This document shows positions 49,066 to 59,416 of a stretch of DNA of 64,000 nucleotides, piece by piece. Origin of the DNA: an uncultured Roseobacter sp. (GTDB taxonomy: Bacteria; Pseudomonadota; Alphaproteobacteria; Rhodobacterales; Rhodobacteraceae); the NCBI RefSeq assembly GCF_947496515.1, contig NZ_CANMDB010000004.1:124001-188000 (forward strand). The letters are read 5' to 3'. Below the pieces are notes generated by a model that had not been told where the DNA came from, did not search any database, and saw nothing but the letters and a program-made list of their open reading frames with translations. Within the stretch, counting starts at the first letter, position 1; every line of letters starts with the position of its first letter. The position numbers were made by a program, and so were the translations under genes.

Positions 49066-49073
49066 CTGTCGTC

Positions 49074-51203
49074 CTACCCGCATGTTCTTGTGTAGGTCTC
49101 GGTGCCCTTGCGGGCCGAGAACCCTTTTAACTGGATGGTAAAGCCGAAAGTCGTGTCGGGTTCAAGGCTGGTGGAGGTGGCATACTCCCGTTCGACCGAG
49201 AACCCCACGGAGACGCATTCGTTCTGGTAGGAGAACCCCAGTGCCACCTCGGAGGCCTGTTTGACCGCAATATCGTAGCGCCAGTCGGCGGTTGCAGTCC
49301 AGTAGCGGTTGATCCGGTAGCCTCCGTCCAGCATCAGCTCGGCGATGTTGTCGTCGCGGTCCTCGCCGGGATCATCGTCAAGCCAGACGTAGCTGCCGCC
49401 AAGACGCAGGCGGTCGCCTGTGTAGTCGCCGCGCACTTCGGCCTTGTTGACCTCGAACCCGTCACCAACCAGGGAGCGCGCGGTCAGGATCCAGTCGTCC
49501 TCCGCGGCCAGCTGGCCCGCCACCAGAAAATCCGAGCGCGTCCCGCCAAGCCCGGAGGTCAGCGTAAAGTCCTCGTCCGCATCCTCGCGGATGACCTGAC
49601 CCAGCGTGAGCGCGGCATCAAAGCCGTTGGGATCAAAGCGCGCCCAGTTGACCCCGAACGCCAGCGCACGGCCGCGTTCGCGCCGGTCAAATCCGGGAAA
49701 CCGGGACAGTGAGAGCAGGTTGCCCCCGTCGAATTCCACCCTTGTGCTTTGCTCATTGGGCACGTCGAGCCTGTCTCCGCCGACCCATCCCAGCTGTGCG
49801 ACCGGTTCGAGCGATTGTGTGACCCCGCCAGCACCGGTCCGGGCCAGCGGGTAGCGCAGGGTGAGGGCGCCGCGCGGTGTCAGCTGGGAGGTCGTCCGCT
49901 CAAGGGTGCTATCCTGATCGTTGCGGAATAAATCCGCCGCAGCACCAAGCTGGACATCCGCTCTCAGCCCCACAGGCAGGATCCAGCTGCGCAGCCAGTC
50001 CGCCTCCAGCCCGATGCGGGCCACGTCACGACCGACCTGATCCAGATCCGATTCGCGGAAATCTGTCTGGGCCCGGGTCTCGAACCGCAGCTCCCCGCCG
50101 ATGAGATCCGGAAAAAAGCGCTGGTCATAGATGGCGTCGGCCACGACGCTGGGAAGCTCGTCATTCACATCCTCGTCACGCAGCGAGGAGAAGACTGTCA
50201 GCCCGCCCTGAATGTACTGATCGCGCCGCGCGCGGCTGATGAAAATAGCGCTGTCGAGCCGGTCCTTGTCGGAGAAATCGTAGTTCCGCAGGTAGGCGTC
50301 ATCGCTGGAGGCTTCGATGTCAAAGGTCAGCTGGAAGTCGCGGGGCAGGGTGAAGCTGCCGTTGGCGAAGAGATAGGCGCGGGTTTCACCGGGGCGGATG
50401 TCATCGCGGCTGACAGCACCCGTGACGGTGATCCGGCCCTTGCGAAACGCCTGACGGTAGCGGAACTGCAGGGTGCGGGTGGCGCCGGACAGATAGGGTG
50501 TCAGCGTGAGGTCACGGTCGGGCGCGATGTTGATGAAGTACGGCACGATGATGCCGGTGCCCAGTTGCGAAGTGCTGCGGATCTCGGGGCGCAGGAAGCC
50601 TGTCGCACGCTCAAGCGTGGGATCGGGCAGGCGCAGGCGGGGCAGGTAAAAAACGGGAACATCAAGGATCAGAAGCTGCGCGCTGTCGAAGTAAAGCTGC
50701 CGTTCCTGTTTGTCATGGACCACGCGCTTGGCCCGGATTTGCCACAGTGGCGCGCGGCCGTCCTCGCAGATCCGGCAGGAGGTCACGGCGGTTTTGTAAA
50801 GCTGGCTGTAGCGATCGTTCACACGCTGCATCTGGACGGCTGCCAGCTGCAATTGTTGATCGAGCACCATGCGCGCGCTGCGCAGAAGTCCGGTGCGCAG
50901 ATTTGCATCAAGCTCTGCCGCGGACGCCACGACCGTGACGCCGTCGCCGTCCTCAAGCGTGATCGGGCCGGTCACGATCAGCGCGCCGGTCTCGCGGTTG
51001 TAGCGGATCTCCGGCGCGGTCAGCCGCACGGGTCCCTGAAAGGCCTCCACATTGCCGCGCGCGATCAGTTCGCTGTCGCCGGTGATAAAGACCTCATCCG
51101 CGATCAGTACCGCGGGCGCGTCTTCCTCGGTTGGAGCTGGCTGGGCCAGTAGGGCCACGGGCCAGAGCATCAGCAGCAGCGCAATAAGATGGAGAAGTCT
51201 CAA
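49074..51203 (-). CDS. lptD: LPS-assembly outer-membrane protein LptD
   Basis: 709 residues. The start is TTG 51203, 3 bases after lptG. A signal peptide (LLHLIALLLMLWPVALLAQ) leads to an OstA-like N-terminal jellyroll (IADEVFITGDSELIARGNVEAF). The LptD core has SCRICEDGRAPLWQIRAKRV with a Cys pair. A long beta-barrel follows with C-terminal Cys in NECVSVGF and TYTRTCG, likely disulfide partners. It inserts lipopolysaccharide at the cell surface with LptE. Confidence 0.93.
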   Translation of the reverse strand: MRLLHLIALLLMLWPVALLAQPAPTEEDAPAVLIADEVFITGDSELIARGNVEAFQGPVRLTAPEIRYNRETGALIVTGPITLEDGDGVTVVASAAELDANLRTGLLRSARMVLDQQLQLAAVQMQRVNDRYSQLYKTAVTSCRICEDGRAPLWQIRAKRVVHDKQERQLYFDSAQLLILDVPVFYLPRLRLPDPTLERATGFLRPEIRSTSQLGTGIIVPYFINIAPDRDLTLTPYLSGATRTLQFRYRQAFRKGRITVTGAVSRDDIRPGETRAYLFANGSFTLPRDFQLTFDIEASSDDAYLRNYDFSDKDRLDSAIFISRARRDQYIQGGLTVFSSLRDEDVNDELPSVVADAIYDQRFFPDLIGGELRFETRAQTDFRESDLDQVGRDVARIGLEADWLRSWILPVGLRADVQLGAAADLFRNDQDSTLERTTSQLTPRGALTLRYPLARTGAGGVTQSLEPVAQLGWVGGDRLDVPNEQSTRVEFDGGNLLSLSRFPGFDRRERGRALAFGVNWARFDPNGFDAALTLGQVIREDADEDFTLTSGLGGTRSDFLVAGQLAAEDDWILTARSLVGDGFEVNKAEVRGDYTGDRLRLGGSYVWLDDDPGEDRDDNIAELMLDGGYRINRYWTATADWRYDIAVKQASEVALGFSYQNECVSVGFSVEREYATSTSLEPDTTFGFTIQLKGFSARKGTETYTRTCG

Positions 51204-51206
51204 CGG

Positions 51207-52304
51207 TCAGCCATCCTCTGCGTGCAACAGAAGCCCGAGCGCCAGCAGCACCGAGGCGACCGGCGGCGCCCACGCCGCGAGATAGATCGGGATCTGCCCG
51301 TTCTCTCCCAAGATCTGCGCAAAGCTGCGAATAAAGTACAAGCCGAACCCCAGAAGTACCGCCGCAAGCACCGAAATGCCTGTGCCCCCGAAACGGGTAT
51401 GCCGCATGGTAAAGGCGCTCGCAACAAGAACCATGGCCATCAGGAACAGGGGTCGTGCGAGCTCGGCCTGAAACCAGACACGGTGCTGACGCGACGAAAA
51501 CCCTGCCTGATCCAGCTGTTCGATGAACTCCGGCAGCTTCCAGATCGAGATCGTACCGGGGCGAGCAAAGGTCTCGCGGATGCGGTCCAGTGTCAGGGTG
51601 GTGGGCAGCAACAGCTCGTCCAGCTGCTCGGAACTGGCTTCGGCGTTGCCGCCCGGGACAATCGGCCAGAGTTTCACGCCGCGCAACCGCCAGCCGCCCG
51701 CTTCCAATGCAGCACTTTCCGCCGCGATGCGCCGGTTGGGCCCACCCTCAGGGGCGTAGGACAGAAACGTCACATCGTAGAGCACCGAGGCATCCGCGTT
51801 TGATCGCCAGGCCTGAATCACGGTCTGGCCCTGTTCGCCCCCCTGCCGCAGCCACAGGCCTTCGTCGGAAATCGACAGCGCGGAGGCTTCACCCGCCCGG
51901 TAGCCATCCGAGAGTATATTGTAGCGTTGGGTTGTCGCGGCGACGATAGGGTTCAGGGTCGTGACCGCCAGCAGCCCCACGGCAAAGGCCACGAAGACCG
52001 GGGCCGCCAGCGCCCGGAGTGCCGAACGGCCCGCGGCGCGCGTGGCCACCAGTTCTGAGCTGCGCGCCAGCCCGATAAAGAGCGCGATGGTCGCCAGGAT
52101 CATGATCAACGGCAGAATCTCGTTGATCGTCTGGGGTGCTTTCAGCAGCGTGAGTTCGATGATCCCACCAAAGCTGACACCGCGGACGCCAAAAGATCGG
52201 GTGGTATCGACCAGATCAACCAGGGCCACCAAAGAGAACAGCACCAGCGTCAGCAGACCAAAGCTGATCACGAAACGGCGGGCAAAGTAGACGTGCAGGA
52301 TCAT
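51207..52304 (-). CDS. lptG: LPS export permease LptG
   Basis: 365 residues. YjgP/YjgQ family with six membrane helices around a periplasmic beta-jellyroll; it partners LptF and LptB2 in the ABC transporter that lifts LPS from the inner membrane. ATG 52304 overlaps the lptF stop (ATGA), so longer starts are rejected. The N-terminal MILHVYFARRFVISFGLLTLVLFSLVALVDLVD is typical. Confidence 0.93.
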   Translation of the reverse strand: MILHVYFARRFVISFGLLTLVLFSLVALVDLVDTTRSFGVRGVSFGGIIELTLLKAPQTINEILPLIMILATIALFIGLARSSELVATRAAGRSALRALAAPVFVAFAVGLLAVTTLNPIVAATTQRYNILSDGYRAGEASALSISDEGLWLRQGGEQGQTVIQAWRSNADASVLYDVTFLSYAPEGGPNRRIAAESAALEAGGWRLRGVKLWPIVPGGNAEASSEQLDELLLPTTLTLDRIRETFARPGTISIWKLPEFIEQLDQAGFSSRQHRVWFQAELARPLFLMAMVLVASAFTMRHTRFGGTGISVLAAVLLGFGLYFIRSFAQILGENGQIPIYLAAWAPPVASVLLALGLLLHAEDG

Positions 52305-53434
52305 GCGGGCTGGACCTCTTTGCGCCGGGCGGTGCGGCGCGATTTCGGTCGTGCCATCCACCACAGCATCAATACCGCCAGCAACGCGCCCGTCAGTGTC
52401 GGCAGATACAGCATCGGCCAGAGCTCAGGGTTGGCGCGCACCGGTTTCTGGAATGTCGATCCCACCCCGTCCATCAACAGCAGCAAGCCAAAGGCGATCA
52501 CGATCTCGCGCCAGACGCCAAAGCGCGAATACCCGCCCAGCAACAGCGTGGCAAAGCCGATGAGTGCCACGACGGCACAAAAGAGCGGCTCGGCAAAGCG
52601 GGCATGGATTTCCTCTGCCAGATCGCCCGCCCGCTGGCCCGTCAGGGCGGTCAGCTGCGGGTAGGGCGCCCAGAGCGCGAAGGTCGTCATGTTGCGGGCG
52701 CGCAGGCTGCTCGCCCCATCGGTGCGGACCAAGGAGCTGATATCAAAGGAGAAGTCACGAAACTCTGCCGTGGCGAGCCGGTTGGTATCAAGCGTCAGCC
52801 GCTGGGCAATGCCGTCGAGCATGATCAGCGTCGTGACATCCTGATTGCGCAGCAGATAGGCAGTGTCAGCGGTATATATCACCTCTTCTTCGAGGCCTCG
52901 ACGGTCTGACAGGAAGACATCCACCAGCACGCCTTCTTCGGTGATCTCGCGCGCGTAGAAGGTGACGCCTTCTGACGGGTGCAGAAACGCCCCTTCGGTC
53001 AGCAGCCGCGAGGTGGCGTTCTGCGCGATCTCCGCTTCGCGCGCGCTCAGCTGATCCGAGGCCATGGGCAGCAGGACATGGTGCAGGATCGACGCCATGA
53101 CAAAGACCACACCGCCAAAGGCCAGCACCGGACGGGCCATGCGGAACGGGCTCGACCCCGTGGCCTGCATCACCGTCAGCTCGCTTTCGTTATTGAGGCG
53201 GTTGGTCACGTAGACGGCTGCAGCAAAGGCCGCCATGGGCAGGATCGTGGTGATCAGCCGCGGCAGGCCAAGAGCGGTAAACTCCAGAAACACCAGCGCC
53301 GATTGTCCGTCGCTGATCAGCCGGTCAAACAACACTACGGCCCGGTTGATCCAGAAGATCGCCACCAGCACGAGCGAGAAAAAACCAAAGAGCATAAGCA
53401 GTTGCGACAGCACATATCTGTCGAGCTTGCTCAC
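52301..53434 (-). CDS. lptF: LPS export permease LptF
   Basis: 377 residues from GTG 53434, with GAGGAG 6 bases before it. Longer in-frame starts lack a ribosome site. SKLDRYVLSQLLMLFGFFSLVLVAIFWINRAV is the LptF start, with six helices and a central periplasmic domain. It heads the lptF-lptG-lptD-surA-pdxA-rsmA order and is divergent from pepA. Confidence 0.92.
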   Translation of the reverse strand: MSKLDRYVLSQLLMLFGFFSLVLVAIFWINRAVVLFDRLISDGQSALVFLEFTALGLPRLITTILPMAAFAAAVYVTNRLNNESELTVMQATGSSPFRMARPVLAFGGVVFVMASILHHVLLPMASDQLSAREAEIAQNATSRLLTEGAFLHPSEGVTFYAREITEEGVLVDVFLSDRRGLEEEVIYTADTAYLLRNQDVTTLIMLDGIAQRLTLDTNRLATAEFRDFSFDISSLVRTDGASSLRARNMTTFALWAPYPQLTALTGQRAGDLAEEIHARFAEPLFCAVVALIGFATLLLGGYSRFGVWREIVIAFGLLLLMDGVGSTFQKPVRANPELWPMLYLPTLTGALLAVLMLWWMARPKSRRTARRKEVQPA

Positions 53435-53570
53435 GTCGGTCTCCTCGGGTCTGCGCCTGTTTCGTTTTGGCGACGATAGACCAAAGAACGCGGCGGTAAA
53501 ACTGCTATCTGGTCTTTGCGCGCCGGGCGCGATAGTTCCGGTGGAGAGCTCGCAAAAGAAAGGTTTCCCC

Positions 53571-55043
53571 ATGACAACGCCCACCGCCGTTCGCTTTTCC
53601 GAAACCGATATCGAGCGGTTTGCCGCCCATCGGGGCCGCATTGCGCTGATCGTCGATGCGGAGGGCCGCATGGATACGGCGGCGCGGCGCGTCAACCGGC
53701 TGAGCAAGGGGGCGTTGAAACGGGCGGTTGAGGCGCGGATGGAGGACAGCTGGCAGGCGGGCGACATCCTGACGCTGGCCTATCCGGCGGGGATGGACGC
53801 GGAGGCGGTCGATGTCTTGTGTCTGGGTCGCAGTGCCGATGAGACCGCCGCCCGCGAGGCGGGCGCGCTGCTGGGCAAGTCCCGCGGCAAGTCGGATCTG
53901 CTGGTGGCCGTGGGCACCCTGCGCGGGGCCGCGCATCTGGTGCAGGGTGCTGTGTTGCGCGACTATGCGTTCCGGGATCACAAGACCTCCGGCGCGGCAC
54001 CCGCGGGAACCATCGAGGTGATGTGCAAGGACCCCTCCGAGCTGGAAGCGGCGGCGGCACCCTTGCTGGCGGTGGCTGACGGCACCTTCATGACCCGCGA
54101 TCTGGTCAATGAGCCAGCGAACATTCTGACCACGACCGAGTTTGCCGACCGTCTGGCGGAGATGAAAGAACTCGGCCTCAAGGTCGAGGTGTTGGAAGAG
54201 GCGCAGCTGGAAGAGCTGGGCATGCGGACGCTTCTGGCGGTGGGGCAGGGATCGGCCAGCCCCTCCAAGGTGGTGGTCATGCAGTGGAAGGGCGGTGAAA
54301 AGGACGCAGCCCCGCTGGCCTTGATCGGCAAGGGGGTCGTCTTTGACACCGGTGGCATCAGTCTGAAACCGGCCGCTGGCATGGAAGACATGACCATGGA
54401 TATGGGCGGCGCCGGCACCGTTGCGGGCGTGATGCGCGCACTGGCCCTGCGCAAGGCCAAAGCCAATGTGGTGGGTCTGGTGGGTCTGGTGGAGAACATG
54501 CCCTCCGGTACGGCGATCCGCCCCGGGGATGTCGTCCGCTCCATGAAGGGCGACACGGTCGAGATCCTGAATACGGATGCCGAGGGGCGGCTCGTGCTCT
54601 GTGATGTCATGTGGTACACGCAAGAGCGGTTTGAGCCCGCGGGGATGATTGATCTGGCGACGCTGACCGGTGCGATCATCATCGGGCTGGGCCATGAGAA
54701 TGCCGGTGTCTTTTCCAATGATGACGCGCTCTGTGATGCGTTCCTGAAGGCGGCCAAGGCCGAGAGTGAGGGCGCCTGGCGGATGCCGCTCGGCAAGGCC
54801 TATGACGATATGCTCAAAAGCCCCATTGCGGATATGAAGAACATCGGCGGGCGGCCCGGTGGCTCGATCACCGCGGCGCAGTTCCTGCAGCGTTTCGTCA
54901 AGGATGGCACGCCCTGGATCCATCTGGATATTGCGGGCGTCGCCTCGCTGAAATCAGCCAGCAAGCTGGCGCCCAAGGGCGCGACAGGTTGGGGCGTTCG
55001 CGCGCTCAACCGGCTGGTGGCGGACATGTTCGAGACAGGCTGA
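53571..55043 (+). CDS. pepA: Leucyl aminopeptidase (M17)
   Basis: 490 residues. Zn/Mn aminopeptidase of the PepA family. Metal and catalytic residues are in GKGVVFDTGGISLKPAAGM, the Lys/Asp site, and NTDAEGRLVL. The N-terminal macro-like domain is present. PepA can also bind DNA in some species. ATG 53571 fits; a 136-base spacer separates it from lptF. Confidence 0.95.
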   Translation: MTTPTAVRFSETDIERFAAHRGRIALIVDAEGRMDTAARRVNRLSKGALKRAVEARMEDSWQAGDILTLAYPAGMDAEAVDVLCLGRSADETAAREAGALLGKSRGKSDLLVAVGTLRGAAHLVQGAVLRDYAFRDHKTSGAAPAGTIEVMCKDPSELEAAAAPLLAVADGTFMTRDLVNEPANILTTTEFADRLAEMKELGLKVEVLEEAQLEELGMRTLLAVGQGSASPSKVVVMQWKGGEKDAAPLALIGKGVVFDTGGISLKPAAGMEDMTMDMGGAGTVAGVMRALALRKAKANVVGLVGLVENMPSGTAIRPGDVVRSMKGDTVEILNTDAEGRLVLCDVMWYTQERFEPAGMIDLATLTGAIIIGLGHENAGVFSNDDALCDAFLKAAKAESEGAWRMPLGKAYDDMLKSPIADMKNIGGRPGGSITAAQFLQRFVKDGTPWIHLDIAGVASLKSASKLAPKGATGWGVRALNRLVADMFETG

Positions 55044-55048
55044 GCCCC

Positions 55049-55507
55049 GTGGGCCGTGCGATGTTCTACCATCTGACCCGGCGCCCTCTGGAAGAGACGC
55101 TGGCGATGTTGCTGGGCAAGGCGCTGGCGGGGGACATGCGGGTCGTGGTGCGCGGAGCCGACCTGGGCAATCTGGGGCGGCTGGACGAACGGCTGTGGCT
55201 GGGACCGGAGGAGGGGTTTCTGCCGCATGGTCTGGCCGGGGGCGAATACGATGCGGCGCAACCGGTCTTGCTGACCACGGATGCCGGGATACCCAACGGT
55301 GCGCGCTGCCTCATGAGTGTGGACGGGGCAGAGGTCGATGCGGCGGAGGTCGCGGCGCTGGACCGCGTTTGTGTGCTGTTTGACGGCAATGACGAGGCTG
55401 CACTGAGCCGGGCACGCGGACAGTGGAAGGCGCTCAAAGACGCAGGTGTGAGCGCGCAGTACTGGTCCGAGGAAAGTGGCCGCTGGGAGATGAAGGCGGA
55501 GACCTGA
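55049..55507 (+). CDS. holC: DNA polymerase III chi subunit
   Basis: 152 residues from GTG 55049 (MGRAMFYHLTRRPLEETLAMLLGKAL, the family start); ATG 55061 is the alternative. Chi binds SSB and links it to the clamp loader. VCVLFDGNDEAALSRARGQWKALKDAGVSAQYW is typical of HolC. It follows pepA by 5 bases, the same order as in many proteobacteria. Confidence 0.92.
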   Translation: MGRAMFYHLTRRPLEETLAMLLGKALAGDMRVVVRGADLGNLGRLDERLWLGPEEGFLPHGLAGGEYDAAQPVLLTTDAGIPNGARCLMSVDGAEVDAAEVAALDRVCVLFDGNDEAALSRARGQWKALKDAGVSAQYWSEESGRWEMKAET

Positions 55508-55622
55508 TTGGGGGTCTGGGTGGGCGGTTGCATCTGACTGGACTGTAACACTGGTGCTCTATGGCCCCCACTGCCAACAGCGCAGTCGCCGTTGACCTGG
55601 GCGAGGATTGCTGCGCTGCCGG

Positions 55623-56210
55623 TCAGCGGGTGAGGGTCAAGGCCCCGCCCGCGATCTCGATCCTGCCCCAGTGCTGGAGGTAGCTCATGCCCAAGAGGCT
55701 CTGCTCCATGTCACCGCCATTGACGACAGCCGGAATATCCGTGTCGCTGGCCGGACCGACGGTGATGCTGTCGAGCCGCACCGGCGCAGTGGCGACGGCA
55801 CCGTTGGCTGTCATGGCACGGCCCACATAGTCGAGGCTGTCGGGGTCGAGCCCCGCGCGTGCGGCATCGGCCTTGGTCAGCACGGGCATCGTCGCTCCGG
55901 TATCCACGATAAAGCGCACGGGCGTGCCGTTGACCTCTGCCGTCAGATGGTAGTGGCCATCGGGGCTGCGCGGCACGACGATGCGGCCTTCGTCGGCGAA
56001 GACGGCCTGTTGCGGCCGGACCGACTGGCTGATGTCGCCCCAGAGCCCGTAGGCGGCGACGACACCCACAAAGATCAGCCCCCAGACCGCGGCCTGCTGC
56101 AGCAGCTTGTTGGTGGACATCCGGTTTTGCATGAAGAACCAGCCCCCGACCATCACGCCGAGAAGGATCAGGTAGATCAGACTGCCGGTGTCACCGCTGC
56201 TCATATGCAT
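55623..56210 (-). CDS. Membrane-anchored retropepsin-like aspartic protease
   Basis: 195 residues. Two N-terminal hydrophobic helices (10-27 and 39-57) anchor a clan AA protease domain with FIVDTGAT (catalytic Asp103) and the flap ITVGPASDTDIPAVV. The TIGR02281-type proteins of alphaproteobacteria are alike. The domain is periplasmic; the substrate is unknown. One DTG is normal because these act as homodimers. Confidence 0.85.
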   Translation of the reverse strand: MHMSSGDTGSLIYLILLGVMVGGWFFMQNRMSTNKLLQQAAVWGLIFVGVVAAYGLWGDISQSVRPQQAVFADEGRIVVPRSPDGHYHLTAEVNGTPVRFIVDTGATMPVLTKADAARAGLDPDSLDYVGRAMTANGAVATAPVRLDSITVGPASDTDIPAVVNGGDMEQSLLGMSYLQHWGRIEIAGGALTLTR

Positions 56211-56255
56211 CCCTTGAAGGTCATGCTCTATACATAGGGTGGCTGCGGTGAATTG

Positions 56256-56882
56256 TCAGCCCGGACCCGGCCCGAACCCGAAGGCGCTGAGCCCGTCGAG
56301 CACGAATTGCACCGACAGCGCGGCCAGCAGCATCCCCAGAAGTCGGGTGACCACGGTGACGCCGGTCTTGCCAAGGGCGCGTTCGATCACGCCGCTGGCC
56401 AGGAAAAACCCCAGCACGATCAGCATGACAATGCCTGTGGCGCCCAGCACATGCGCCGTCCCTTCCCAGTCGGGCCGCTGGCCCATCAGCAGGATCACGG
56501 AGGCGATGGCGCCAGGCCCCGCGATCAGCGGGATGGCCAGCGGGAAGACCGACGGGTCGTTATGCTCTTCCTCGCTCTGGTCCTCGCGCCGCCGGGTGCG
56601 CCGCTCAAAGAGCATGTCGAGTGCCGTGAGAAACAGCAAGATGCCGCCCGCGACCCGGAAGGCGGGCATGGAGATGCCGATGAAGGCCAGCAGCGCCTCA
56701 CCAAAACCCGCAAAGGCGAGCAGGATCGCCACGCCTATGCCGGTGGCGCGGATCGCGATCCGCCGACGTGCCGCATCGGTCATGCCTTGGGTGAGCGCCA
56801 CGAAGAGCGGGGCAAGCCCGATGGGGTCGATCACCACGAACATGGTGACGAAGGCCGTGATGAAGAAGGCGGTATCCATCAT
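56256..56882 (-). CDS. MarC-family membrane protein
   Basis: 208 residues with six hydrophobic helices. The MarC/UPF0056 pattern (FVTMFVVIDPIGLAPLFVALTQGM, IPLIAGPGAIASVILLM) is clear. Function is unsettled despite the historical antibiotic-resistance name. It lies between the aspartic protease and the ABC-F gene, all on the minus strand. Confidence 0.87.
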   Translation of the reverse strand: MMDTAFFITAFVTMFVVIDPIGLAPLFVALTQGMTDAARRRIAIRATGIGVAILLAFAGFGEALLAFIGISMPAFRVAGGILLFLTALDMLFERRTRRREDQSEEEHNDPSVFPLAIPLIAGPGAIASVILLMGQRPDWEGTAHVLGATGIVMLIVLGFFLASGVIERALGKTGVTVVTRLLGMLLAALSVQFVLDGLSAFGFGPGPG

Positions 56883-56892
56883 GGTTTTTCTT

Positions 56893-56909
56893 GGGGCTTT
56901 GCCCCAAAC
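56893..56909 (-). terminator. Hairpin downstream of the second ABC-F gene
   Basis: Seven-bp stem TTGGGGC/GCCCCAA with loop AAA, read on the minus strand, just beyond the copy-3 3'-end motif. It separates the ABC-F and marC genes and may end the ABC-F transcript, though no U-run follows. Confidence 0.45.
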
Positions 56910-56913
56910 CCCA

Positions 56914-56937
56914 GAGTTTTTCTGGCAAAGTGAAAGA
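56914..56937 (-). repeat. 3'-end motif, copy 3
   Basis: Third 24-base copy, directly abutting the ABC-F stop codon (56938-56940) on the minus strand. It keeps GAGTTTTTCTGGCAAAG then TGAAAGA on the plus strand. A 7-bp GC-rich hairpin (56893-56909) follows it in transcription order. Confidence 0.65.
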
Positions 56938-58800
56938 TCATCCCGGCTGTGCTTCTTCGAGCTTTTCCAGAGAGCTCATCCAGAGCGCTTCTGCGCGGTC
57001 CAGCGCCGCCATCACTTCGGCATATTTGCGGTTCCAGACTTCGAGTTCGCCGGTTTTCGTGTCTTCGTAGAGGGCCGGGTCCGCCAGTTTCTTGGCCAGT
57101 TTGTCGCGCATGTCGTTGAGCTTTTCGACGCGGGCCTCGGATTTGCGGGCCTCCGATTTCAGCGCGAGGATCTGGTCTCGGCTTGCGCGTTTGGGTTTGG
57201 AGACTGTGGCGGGTTTCTTGCTGTTTTTTCCCGCGGGTTTGGCCGGGCTCAGCAGCATCTGGCGGTAGGCTTCCAGATCATCCTCGTAGGGTTTCACCGT
57301 GCCGTCCGAGACCAGCCAGAGCCGATCCGCGACCATCGACAGCAGGTGCATGTCGTGGCTGACGAGGATCACGGCACCCGAGTAGGCGGTCAGCGCTTCG
57401 ACCAGCGCCTCACGGCTCTCGATGTCGAGGTGGTTGGTGGGCTCGTCGAGGATCAGCAGATGCGGCGCGTCGAGCGTGGCCAGCAGCAGCGACAGCCGCG
57501 CCTTTTGCCCGCCCGAGAGCCTGCCTACTTTGGTTTCCGCTTGATCGGGACCGAGGCCGAAGCCTGCCAGCTGCGCGCGCAGTTTGGAATGGAGCACCCC
57601 GGGGCGGGCCGAGATCATGTGTTGCAGCGGGGTCTCGTTGATGTGCAGCTCGTCCACCTGATGCTGGGCGAAAAAGCCGATGCGCAGCTTGTTGGACTGG
57701 ACCGATTTGCCGCTCATCAGGGTCAGACGGTTGCTGAGCAGCTTTGACAGGGTCGATTTGCCCTGTCCGTTCTTGCCCAGAAGGGCGATCCGGTCGTCCT
57801 GATCAATGCGCAGGTTGAGGCGGCTGAGCACGGGATCGTCGGTATAGCCCACAGACCCCCCCTCGATGGAGATGATGGGCGGCGAGAGTTCCTCGGGTTC
57901 GGGGAAGGTAAAGACGCGCCGCGCCACCTGTTCGGGGCTGGCGATCATGTCCATCTTTTCGATCATCTTCAGACGCGATTGGGCCTGTTTGGCCTTGGAG
58001 GCCTTGGCCTTGAAGCGGTCCACGAAGGCCTGCATGTGATCGCGTCGGGCCTGCTGCTTCTTGGCCATGGCGGCCTGCAGCGCGCGTTGCTCGGCGCGTT
58101 GGCGGGCGAATTGATCATAGGGCCCCTGGTAGAGCGTCAGCTTGCGGTCTTCGAGATGCAGGATCGCGCCCACCGCACGGTTCAGCAGCCCGCGGTCGTG
58201 GCTGATGATGATGACCGTATGGGGGTAGCGCGCCAGGTAGGCTTCCAGCCAGAGCGCGCCTTCCAGATCGAGGTAGTTCGTGGGCTCGTCAAGCAGGAGC
58301 AGATCCGGTTGCGCAAAGAGCACGGCGGCAAGGGCGACGCGCATCCGCCAGCCGCCCGAGAAATCAGAGCACGGCATGCGTTGTTCCGCATCCTCAAAAC
58401 CGAGACCCTTGAGAATGCTGGCGGCGCGGCCTTCGGCGGACCAGGCGTCGATGTCGGCGAGCCGTGTCTGCACCTCGGCGATGCGGCCGGGATCCTGCGC
58501 GGTTTCGGCCTCTGCCAGCAGCTCGGCCCGTTCGGTGTCAGCGGCCAGCACTGTGTCGATGAGCGAGGTGGCCGAGGACGGCACTTCCTGAGCGACACCG
58601 CCAATGCGCGCGCGGCTGGGCAGCGAGAACTGGCCGCCGTCAAGGCCCAGCTCACCGCGGATGATGCGAAAGAGCGTGGTCTTGCCCGCCCCGTTGCGTC
58701 CCACCAGACCGACCTTGTGGCCGTCGGGGATGACGGCGCTCGCGCCCTCAAAAAGCGGGCGGCCCTCGACCGAATAGCTGATGTCTGAAATGCGTAGCAT
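56938..58800 (-). CDS. ABC-F family ATPase (YheS-like)
   Basis: 620 residues from ATG 58800. Two ATP-binding cassettes: GRNGAGKTT and GKNGQGKST Walker A motifs, signatures SGGWRMR and LSGGQKAR. An interdomain linker rich in Lys/Arg/Gln ([25 protein letters not shown]) is the ribosome-contacting arm. The C-terminal Lys-rich coiled coil is present. It is the second ABC-F in the window and differs from the Uup-like one at 19.5 kb, so they are not a duplicate pair. Confidence 0.9.
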   Translation of the reverse strand: MLRISDISYSVEGRPLFEGASAVIPDGHKVGLVGRNGAGKTTLFRIIRGELGLDGGQFSLPSRARIGGVAQEVPSSATSLIDTVLAADTERAELLAEAETAQDPGRIAEVQTRLADIDAWSAEGRAASILKGLGFEDAEQRMPCSDFSGGWRMRVALAAVLFAQPDLLLLDEPTNYLDLEGALWLEAYLARYPHTVIIISHDRGLLNRAVGAILHLEDRKLTLYQGPYDQFARQRAEQRALQAAMAKKQQARRDHMQAFVDRFKAKASKAKQAQSRLKMIEKMDMIASPEQVARRVFTFPEPEELSPPIISIEGGSVGYTDDPVLSRLNLRIDQDDRIALLGKNGQGKSTLSKLLSNRLTLMSGKSVQSNKLRIGFFAQHQVDELHINETPLQHMISARPGVLHSKLRAQLAGFGLGPDQAETKVGRLSGGQKARLSLLLATLDAPHLLILDEPTNHLDIESREALVEALTAYSGAVILVSHDMHLLSMVADRLWLVSDGTVKPYEDDLEAYRQMLLSPAKPAGKNSKKPATVSKPKRASRDQILALKSEARKSEARVEKLNDMRDKLAKKLADPALYEDTKTGELEVWNRKYAEVMAALDRAEALWMSSLEKLEEAQPG

Positions 58801-58932
58801 GGCCGCGGTGTGCCGCATCGCAGGCCAGGCGTCAATCGCCGCTTTTCAAGGGGGATGGCCCGTGTTAGGGACCCGCGAAATTCCAGGCCCGGGGCGGTTG
58901 ACAGCCCCGCGCATAACTTCACGGAGACACCC

Positions 58933-59355
58933 ATGGCCCTTGAGCGCACCTTCTCGATCATCAAACCCGATGCGACCCGCCGCAACCTCACCGGCAAGAT
59001 CAATGCCAAGTTCGAGGACGCAGGTCTGCGCATCGTCGCGCAAAAGCGCATTCACATGACCAAGGCGCAGGCCGGTGTGTTCTACGCTGTGCACGCCGAG
59101 CGCCCGTTCTACGATGAGCTGTGCGAATTCATGGCCTCCGCGCCCGTGGTCGTACAGGTGCTGGAAGGCGAAGGCGCCATCTCCAAGAACCGCGAAGTGA
59201 TGGGTGCCACCAACCCCGCCGATGCAGAGCCCGGCACGATCCGCGCGGAATTTGCCGAGAGCGTTGGTGAAAACTCCGTCCACGGCTCCGACGCGCCGGA
59301 GACAGCGGCAATCGAGATCGCCTATTTCTTCTCCGGCATGGAGCTGGTGGGCTAG
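58933..59355 (+). CDS. ndk: Nucleoside diphosphate kinase
   Basis: 140 residues. It transfers the gamma-phosphate between NTPs and NDPs through phospho-His117 in GENSVHGSD. The start is [15 protein letters not shown] clear terminator follows. It is divergent from the ABC-F gene. Confidence 0.98.
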   Translation: MALERTFSIIKPDATRRNLTGKINAKFEDAGLRIVAQKRIHMTKAQAGVFYAVHAERPFYDELCEFMASAPVVVQVLEGEGAISKNREVMGATNPADAEPGTIRAEFAESVGENSVHGSDAPETAAIEIAYFFSGMELVG

Positions 59356-59380
59356 GCAGCCGCCGACGACGAATGACAAC

Positions 59381-59407
59381 GGGCCTTCCGTAGGGGAGGC
59401 CCTTTTT
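59381..59407 (+). terminator. Intrinsic terminator after ndk
   Basis: Stem GGGCCTTCC (59381-59389) with GGGAGGCCC (59394-59402, one T-G wobble), loop GTAG, then TTTTT (59403-59407). It is a textbook rho-independent terminator. Confidence 0.9.
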
Positions 59408-59416
59408 CGTTGGGGG